Positions 1-3,767 of a stretch of DNA of 5,150 nt are shown here, piece after piece. Where the stretch lies: contig DMCZ01000064.1 in assembly GCA_003446655.1 (NCBI GenBank), forward strand, positions 1 to 5,150, read 5' to 3'. Each line of letters starts with the position of its first letter. Positions within the stretch are counted from its first letter, which is position 1. The notes under the pieces are model-generated. The model saw only the letters and a program-made list of their open reading frames with translations, searched no databases and was not told the origin of the DNA. Source of the DNA: Thauera sp. GTDB lineage: Bacteria > Pseudomonadota > Gammaproteobacteria > Burkholderiales > Rhodocyclaceae. Both the position numbers and the translations under genes were made by a program.

Positions 1-19
1 AGATGTGTATAAGAGACAG
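1..19 (+). other. Nextera/Tn5 mosaic-end adapter remnant (not genomic)
   Basis: The first 19 bases read AGATGTGTATAAGAGACAG, an exact match to the 19-bp Tn5 mosaic end used in Nextera tagmentation libraries. It sits at the extreme left edge, and metG coding sequence begins immediately after it. In the metG frame the adapter contains a TAA stop at 10-12, so it cannot be native metG sequence. The simplest reading is untrimmed adapter at the end of a read or contig, not a transposon end in the organism. An ATG at 3-5 inside the adapter opens a spurious ORF starting MCIRDR that runs out of frame over metG. Confidence 0.97.
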
Positions 20-198
20 ATCCGGAACAACTCAAGGGACGGCTGACGGTGATGGTCGCCAACCTCGCGCCGCGCAAGATGAAGTTCGGCATGAGCGAGG
101 GCATGGTGCTCGCCGCCTCCGACGCCGACGGCAGGACGCCCGGCCTCTTCATCCTGTCACCCGACGCCGGGGCGCTGCCCGGCATGAAGGTGAAGTGA
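20..198 (+). CDS. metG: Methionyl-tRNA synthetase, C-terminal fragment (5' end missing)
   Basis: This is the last ~59 codons of MetG, the cytoplasmic enzyme that charges tRNA(Met) with methionine using ATP. The first full codon is at 22 and TGA is at 196-198. The visible residues begin PEQLKGRLTVMVANLAPRK, pass through MKFGMSEGMVLAAS and end SPDAGALPGMKVK. This is the typical end of the C-terminal EMAPII/Trbp111-like OB-fold that binds tRNA and supports dimerisation in the long bacterial MetG form. The catalytic Rossmann domain, the HIGH and KMSKS motifs and the anticodon-binding domain lie upstream and are missing because the sequence is cut by the adapter. The truncation is therefore technical, not evidence of a pseudogene. 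Identification rests on recalled family sequence and is strong for such a short piece. Confidence 0.9.
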
Positions 199-229
199 CC
201 CCGTCCCGGTAGCCCCCATGCCGCTCACG

Positions 230-314
230 CCCTCGAAACGCTGGATCGTCCTGCATCACGCGGGTCGAGGGTGACCGTCTCCGCCGTCCGCGCCTGCCCT
301 CGCATCGAGGGCGG
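230..314 (+). promoter_or_regulatory. Two CCCTCG/CGAGGG inverted repeats, possible alternative-pairing leader
   Basis: The 170-base spacer between metG and the transporter contains four alternating complementary segments: A CCCTCGA (230-236), B TCGAGGG (265-271), C GCCCTCG (296-302) and D CGAGGGC (306-312). A pairs with B over 7 bp with a 28-nt loop. C pairs with D over 7 bp with a CAT loop, extendable to 9 pairs (294-302/306-314) with one G-U. B can also pair with C over 6 bp, so A:B plus C:D and B:C are mutually exclusive. No T-run follows D, so this is not an intrinsic terminator. I see no convincing -35/-10 pair in 199-368. It may be a regulatory leader, a processing site in a metG-transporter transcript, or chance in GC-rich DNA. 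Confidence 0.3.
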
Positions 315-368
315 CGCCGTCCGGGCCTCGCGCCCCGTCCTGTTCAAGTACGACGCAGCGGAGACACC

Positions 369-2060
369 ATGAAACTCGAATTCCGTCCCAAGCTCTTCGA
401 CACCCTGCCCGGCTACGGCCGCGCAGCCTTCGCCGGCGACCTTTCGGCCGGCATCACCGTCGGCGTGCTCGCGCTGCCGCTGGCGATGGCCTTCGCGATC
501 GCCTCCGGCATGTCGCCCACCGCCGGCATCTGGACCGCGATCGTCGCCGGCTTCCTGATCGCGCTGCTGGGCGGCTCGAAGGTGCAGATCGGCGGTCCTA
601 CCGGCGCCTTCATCCCGATCATCTACGCCATCGTCGCCGACCTCGGCGTGCAGAACCTGCTGATCGCCACGATGATGTCGGGCGTGCTGCTGTTCGCGAT
701 GGGCGCGCTGCGCCTGGGGAGCATGATCCGCTTCATCCCGCTGTCGGTGGTCATCGGCTTCACCAACGGCATCGCGGTGGTGATCTTCATCTCGCAGATC
801 AAGGACTTCCTCGGCCTCAAGATCGACAACCTGCCGGGCGAGTTCTTCGCCAAGATGGGCGCGCTGATCGCGGCGCTGCCGACCATCGATCTGCCCACGG
901 TGGCGGTCGCCGTCGTGTCGCTGGCGATCCTGGTGGCGTGGAACCGGCTGGCGGTGAGGCGCGCCTGGATGCGCCGCCTGCCCGGTCCGCTGGCGGTGCT
1001 GATCCTGATGACCGCGCTCAATGCGCTCGTCGCCTTGCCGGTGGACACCATCGGCAGCCGCTTCGGCGGCATCCCGCAGCAGGTCCCCGCCTTCGGCCTG
1101 CCCGAGCTCAGCCTGTCGGCGCTCGGCAAGCTGATCGCGCCGGCGATCACGATCGCGCTGCTGGGGGCGATCGAGTCGCTGCTGTCCGCCCGCGTCGCCG
1201 ACAGCCAGATCGACGACCGCCACGATCCCAACCAGGAGCTGATGGCGCAAGGCATCGCCAACGTCGCCGCGCCGCTTTTCGGCGGCTTCGCCGCCACCGG
1301 CGCGATCGCGCGCACCGCCACCAACATCCGCACCGGCGGGCGCACGCCGGTCGCCGGCATGATCCACGCCGGCGTGCTGCTGGCGATCGTGCTCGCGCTC
1401 GCCCCTGCCGCCAGCCACATCCCGCTCGCCACGCTGTCGGCGATCGTGGTCATGGTGTCGATCAACATGGGTGAATGGCACGCCTTCGCGCCGCGGGAAC
1501 TGGCGCGCTATTCGCTGCAGTACCGCACCATCCTGCTCGGCACCTTCCTGGTCACGGTGGTGTTCGACCTCACGCTGGCGGTCGAGATCGGCATGGTGCT
1601 GGCGAGCCTGTTCTTCATGTACCGCATGTCAGATCTCACCCGCATCGAGCGCATCGCGCTGCCCGAGCTCGACGGCGCCGAGACGCAGCTGCGCGCGGAC
1701 GGCACGCCGCGCGTGCTGGCCTACAAGTTGAGCGGCAGCCTGTTCTTCGGGGCCGCCAACAAGCTGGAGAACCTGCTGCTGATGCAGGACGGCCATCCCG
1801 ACGTGGTGATCCTCGACATGGACCGTGTGATCAGTCTCGACACCACCGGGCTCGACATCCTTCAGACCCTGCACCGCAACCTCAACAAACGCGGCGCCCA
1901 CCTGATCCTGTGCCACCTCGGCTCACAGCCTGGTTCGATCGTGTTCCGCTCAGGCTTCCTGGACAAGTTGGGCGACGACAACATCACCGCCACGCTCGAA
2001 GAGGCCGTCGCCCGCGCGCGCCTGCTGGGCGGCAAGGAACCGGAGATCGCCTATGCCTGA
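369..2060 (+). CDS. SulP-family (SLC26-like) inorganic anion transporter with STAS domain
   Basis: This 563-residue inner-membrane protein belongs to the SulP/SLC26 family, whose members move sulfate, bicarbonate or small dicarboxylates, often as Na+ or H+ symporters. The substrate cannot be read from sequence. About residues 20-420 form the membrane domain with many hydrophobic helices. The signature loop QIGGPTGAF is at 73-81, near the substrate-binding helix 3 of the fold. The helix-8 region has GAIESLLSARVAD at 266-278, with the family-conserved acidic residue E269, followed by GGFAATGAIARTATN at 305-319. A cytoplasmic STAS domain spans about 447-553, with LDTTGLDIL at 490-498 matching the SpoIIAA-type D-[ST]-[ST]-G-L loop. 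The length is normal for the family. The ATG at 369 is preceded by GGAG (360-363) with a 5-nt spacer. It lies 170 bp after metG in the same direction and overlaps the acylphosphatase gene by 8 bp. BicA-like bicarbonate or sulfate uptake are both possible. Confidence 0.93.
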   Translation: MKLEFRPKLFDTLPGYGRAAFAGDLSAGITVGVLALPLAMAFAIASGMSPTAGIWTAIVAGFLIALLGGSKVQIGGPTGAFIPIIYAIVADLGVQNLLIATMMSGVLLFAMGALRLGSMIRFIPLSVVIGFTNGIAVVIFISQIKDFLGLKIDNLPGEFFAKMGALIAALPTIDLPTVAVAVVSLAILVAWNRLAVRRAWMRRLPGPLAVLILMTALNALVALPVDTIGSRFGGIPQQVPAFGLPELSLSALGKLIAPAITIALLGAIESLLSARVADSQIDDRHDPNQELMAQGIANVAAPLFGGFAATGAIARTATNIRTGGRTPVAGMIHAGVLLAIVLALAPAASHIPLATLSAIVVMVSINMGEWHAFAPRELARYSLQYRTILLGTFLVTVVFDLTLAVEIGMVLASLFFMYRMSDLTRIERIALPELDGAETQLRADGTPRVLAYKLSGSLFFGAANKLENLLLMQDGHPDVVILDMDRVISLDTTGLDILQTLHRNLNKRGAHLILCHLGSQPGSIVFRSGFLDKLGDDNITATLEEAVARARLLGGKEPEIAYA

Positions 2061-2361
2061 ACCAGCCGATGCCGGCGCCAGCCCCGCGGTCGCCCGCCTG
2101 CTGCGGATCCACGGCCGCGTGCAGGGCGTGTGGTATCGCGCCAGCGCGCAGGCCGAGGCGTCGCGGCTGGGCCTCGCGGGCTGGGTGCGCAACCGCAGCG
2201 ACGGCAGCGTCGGGGCGCTCGCAGTCGGCCGCCACAGCCATGTCGAGGCCTTCATCGCGTGGGCGCATCAGGGGCCGCCCAAGGCGCAGGTGTCGCGCGT
2301 CGAGGTGATCGAAACCGGGGTGGAGGCGCTCAGCGGCTTCGAACAGCGACCGACGGCCTGA
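2053..2361 (+). CDS. acyP: Acylphosphatase
   Basis: This small cytoplasmic enzyme of 102 residues hydrolyses acyl phosphates such as acetyl phosphate, carbamoyl phosphate or 1,3-bisphosphoglycerate to the carboxylate and phosphate. The whole ferredoxin-like domain is present. HGRVQGVWYR (20-29) is the phosphate-binding loop with catalytic Arg29, and GWVRNRSDGSV (43-53) carries catalytic Asn47. The 18-residue Arg-Asn spacing equals that of the classical enzyme (Arg23/Asn41). AFIAWAHQGPPKAQVSRVEV (66-85) matches the conserved C-terminal helix and strand. A ~12-residue N-terminal extension precedes the core. The ATG at 2053 lies inside the end of the transporter gene (8-bp overlap), with GGAG at 2042-2045 as Shine-Dalgarno and a 7-nt spacer, which suggests translational coupling. 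No catalytic residue is missing. The physiological substrate and any link to anion transport are unknown. Confidence 0.94.
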   Translation: MPEPADAGASPAVARLLRIHGRVQGVWYRASAQAEASRLGLAGWVRNRSDGSVGALAVGRHSHVEAFIAWAHQGPPKAQVSRVEVIETGVEALSGFEQRPTA

Positions 2362-2366
2362 GCGTC

Positions 2367-2396
2367 GCGCGCACCGCCGGCCACCGGGGTGCGCGC
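2367..2396 (+). terminator. Strong GC hairpin after acyP, terminator-like but no U-tract
   Basis: Five bases after the acylphosphatase stop, GCGCGCACC (2367-2375) pairs perfectly with GGTGCGCGC (2388-2396). After one bulged G (2376) the stem continues with CCGG (2377-2380) and CCGG (2384-2387) around a 3-nt loop, giving 13 pairs. The position fits the end of the metG/transporter/acyP transcript. The following bases (CCGCCACTGTCC) are not a T-run, so intrinsic termination is doubtful. It may instead protect the mRNA 3' end or pause polymerase for Rho. It also covers the place where a -35 box for the next promoter would lie. Confidence 0.4.
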
Positions 2397-2408
2397 CCGC
2401 CACTGTCC

Positions 2409-2417
2409 TGCTATAAT
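2409..2417 (+). promoter_or_regulatory. Extended -10 sigma70 promoter, probably for mscS
   Basis: TGCTATAAT is a perfect extended -10 element (TGn plus consensus TATAAT at 2412-2417), standing out in GC-rich DNA. No good -35 is present: the hexamer at 17-bp spacing (2389-2394) is GTGCGC, inside the preceding hairpin. Extended -10 promoters can work without a strong -35. Transcription would start around 2423-2425, just before an AT-rich run, and would read rightward into mscS about 395 nt downstream. An inverted repeat AATGGC (2415-2420) / GCCATT (2447-2452) brackets the predicted start and could be an operator, though this is speculative. Confidence 0.55.
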
Positions 2418-2422
2418 GGCAA

Positions 2423-2569
2423 GTGTCTGAAATAAATAAATATTCAGCCATTCACCCGCACCCCACGGGCCCGACCGAATCCCCACCCCACATCGAGATG
2501 AGCCATACCGACTCCGTGAGATCCGTCATGCGCCTTGTGCAGGCGCATGTCCGGCCCCGGCCCCGATAG
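2423..2569 (+). CDS. Doubtful small ORF (48 codons) in the mscS leader
   Basis: A GTG at 2423, at the predicted transcription start, opens a 48-residue reading frame (MSEINKYSAIHPHPTGPTES at the start, ending VRPRPR) that closes at TAG 2567-2569. A shorter version of 23 residues could start at ATG 2498 (MSHTDSVRSVMRLVQ). I recognise no family. Third-position G/C is roughly two thirds by my count, clearly below that of the neighbouring genes, and neither start has a good Shine-Dalgarno. From GTG the message would be essentially leaderless. The frame runs through the first leader hairpin and into the second, so a leader-peptide role is conceivable, but chance is more likely. Confidence 0.1.
   Translation: MSEINKYSAIHPHPTGPTESPPHIEMSHTDSVRSVMRLVQAHVRPRPR
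2527..2549 (+). promoter_or_regulatory. Perfect 9-bp leader hairpin
   Basis: CATGCGCCT (2527-2535) and AGGCGCATG (2541-2549) are exact reverse complements around a 5-nt loop TGTGC. All nine pairs are Watson-Crick. There is no T-run after it, so it is not a terminator. It lies about 100 nt into the proposed mscS leader, directly before a second larger hairpin. At DNA level the same dyad could be a repressor site, although it is about 100 bp downstream of the promoter. Confidence 0.4.
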
Positions 2570-2601
2570 CCCGCCCAGGGCGAAGATCGGCAGGCCGGGG
2601 C
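2554..2601 (+). promoter_or_regulatory. Long imperfect leader hairpin (18 pairs)
   Basis: Three nested helices share one axis. GCCCCGGCC (2554-2562) pairs with GGCCGGGGC (2593-2601). After a 2-nt bulge (2591-2592), CCGAT (2563-2567) pairs with ATCGG (2586-2590). Past a small internal loop, GCCC (2569-2572) pairs with GGGC (2578-2581) around loop GCCCA. The nesting of three separate helices is more than usual for a chance repeat. No T-run follows directly; the next pyrimidine-rich stretch starts about 10 nt later and is mixed C/T. It may be a regulatory RNA element or the body of a small RNA; the function is unknown. Confidence 0.4.
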
Positions 2602-2818
2602 GTCTGAGTGCTTTCCTCCCTCATCTCACAGGTCATGCCATGAATCTCGCCTTGCTTGAAGGCGCCCGCCCGCGATTCGCCGGAGCGCTGCGCCGCCCCT
2701 CCACCCGCCTCCCGGCTCCTCGCATCCCTCGCCGACCGCATGCGCAGCGCGGCCGGTCAACGGCCGGACGGCCTGGCCACCCGCATGCCAGCGGCGCCGA
2801 GGCCGCAAGGGAGGCGAG

Positions 2819-3751
2819 ATGAAGACGCCCGAACCCACCCCGGTGCTCGCACCCCGGCTGCAGTCCGCGGCCGGACTCGCCCTGCTGGTGCTGACGGCGG
2901 TGTTCGCCGAACCGCTGCTCGGCCTGCTGCCGCCCGGCCTGGGCCTGGAGGCCTGGCTCGAACCGCTGCGCAACGCCGCCATCGCCCTGGCGATGTTCGC
3001 GGGCGCCCACCTCGTCCATTCGCTGGTGGCGGCCCGGCTCGCCCAGCGCCGCAAGGGTCAGCGGCCGGTGCCCAAGGTCCTGCTCGACCTGTTCAGGGTG
3101 TTCCTGTTCGCGCTCGCGCTGCTGGTCGCCCTGTCCCTGCTGTTCCGCCAGGATCTGTCGGGCATCCTCACCGGTTCGGGCCTGGTGCTGGCGGTGCTCG
3201 GCTTCGCCATCCGCAACGTCGTCGCCGACACCTTGTCGGGGATCGCGCTCGGCATCGAGGCGCCGTTCCGCATGGGCGACTGGGTGCGGATCGAGACCCT
3301 GGCGCAGGGGCGGGTGCAGGAGATCGGCTGGCGGACGACGCGGCTCGTGACCCGCGACAGCACCTACGTGATCCTGCCCAACAGCCAGATCTCGCGCCAG
3401 CGCATCACCAACTTCAGCGCGCCGCGCAAGGAATACCGGGACCACGCCGAACTCACCCTGCCGGTGGACCTCCCGGTGGCCGAAGCCAAGGCCCTGATCC
3501 TCGAGGCGCTGCAGGGCGCGGAGAGCATCGCCAGCGACCGGCCGCCGGAAGCCCAGGTCGCGCACTATGGGCCCCAGGGCATCACCTACCGGGTGAAGTA
3601 CTGGGTGCCGCAGCACGACCGCGAACCGATCTGCCGCAACGAGGTGTTCAGTCTGATCGATGCCGCGCTGCGGGCACGGGGTACCCCGCTTGCGCAAGCG
3701 CCCGCCCCCTGCGGCCCGTGCAAGGCCGAGCGCGAGCAGGCCCCGCTGTGA
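2819..3751 (+). CDS. mscS: MscS-family mechanosensitive ion channel
   Basis: This 310-residue inner-membrane protein of the small-conductance mechanosensitive channel family opens on membrane tension and releases solutes during hypo-osmotic shock. Hydrophobic helices lie at about 15-38, 51-72 and 87-109, followed by the pore-lining helix at about 113-146 (GSGLVLAVLGFAIRNVVADT). The beta domain follows, with PFRMGDWVRI at 149-158, VQEIGWRTTRLVTRDSTYVI at 166-185 and LPNSQISRQRITNFS at 186-200. A C-terminal alpha/beta cytoplasmic domain runs to about 290. This is the classic MscS arrangement and near the usual length; there is no cyclic-nucleotide domain as in some relatives. The ATG at 2819 follows a strong AAGGGAGG (2807-2814) with a 4-nt spacer, which fixes the start. 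The tail holds CGPC (298-301), an odd motif here. A promoter about 395 nt upstream suggests independent transcription. The gene is convergent with dnaE, with a 16-bp gap. Confidence 0.93.
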   Translation: MKTPEPTPVLAPRLQSAAGLALLVLTAVFAEPLLGLLPPGLGLEAWLEPLRNAAIALAMFAGAHLVHSLVAARLAQRRKGQRPVPKVLLDLFRVFLFALALLVALSLLFRQDLSGILTGSGLVLAVLGFAIRNVVADTLSGIALGIEAPFRMGDWVRIETLAQGRVQEIGWRTTRLVTRDSTYVILPNSQISRQRITNFSAPRKEYRDHAELTLPVDLPVAEAKALILEALQGAESIASDRPPEAQVAHYGPQGITYRVKYWVPQHDREPICRNEVFSLIDAALRARGTPLAQAPAPCGPCKAEREQAPL

Positions 3752-3767
3752 AACCGGGCCCGCCCGC

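Larger units (their letters stand above)
2424..2818 (+). promoter_or_regulatory. Long mscS 5' leader: AT-rich island plus structured GC region
   Basis: This stretch has no recognised gene. If the extended -10 promoter is used it is the mscS 5' untranslated region, unusually long at about 395 nt. It opens with an AT-rich island (2429-2446, including AATAAATAAATATT) flanked by CTGAA (2427-2431) and TTCAG (2443-2447), very unlike its surroundings. Two stable hairpins follow (2527-2549 and 2554-2601), then a pyrimidine-rich stretch (2611-2628). A weaker 6-bp CGGCCG repeat lies at 2750-2755/2761-2766. The last part contains the mscS Shine-Dalgarno AAGGGAGG (2807-2814). I recognise no known riboswitch class. 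It could instead hold a separate small RNA or a decayed gene. Confidence 0.35.

Noticed and set aside
1..19. Native Tn5-type transposon end
   Set aside because: The sequence is the engineered mosaic end, lies exactly at the sequence edge, and has no transposase or target duplication nearby.
20..198. metG as a pseudogene because of its missing 5' part
   Set aside because: The break coincides with the adapter boundary and the remaining frame is intact, so the truncation is technical.
296..314. Intrinsic terminator for metG at the CCCTCG-CAT-CGAGGG hairpin
   Set aside because: No T-run follows the stem; the next bases are GC-rich.
225..1481. 418-codon minus-strand ORF antisense to the transporter
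   Set aside because: The product is a low-complexity mix of Arg, Asp, His, Gln and Gly with no domain. Long antisense frames are expected opposite high-GC genes, and the plus strand encodes a clear SulP protein.
2640..2818. Possible decayed gene (MNLALLEG... in one frame, RLLASLADRMRSAAGQ... in another)
   Set aside because: Two gene-like peptide stretches in different frames could be a frameshifted remnant, but I recognise no family and GC-rich DNA readily yields such strings.
2535..2822. 95-codon plus-strand ORF ending in an ATGA overlap with the mscS start
   Set aside because: The ATGA overlap looks like coupling, but the frame starts at TTG, the product is Arg/Pro/Ala-rich with no known family, and it runs through the leader hairpins. 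A version from ATG 2640 has only a weak AGG upstream. Synonymous-substitution evidence from relatives would be needed to revive it.
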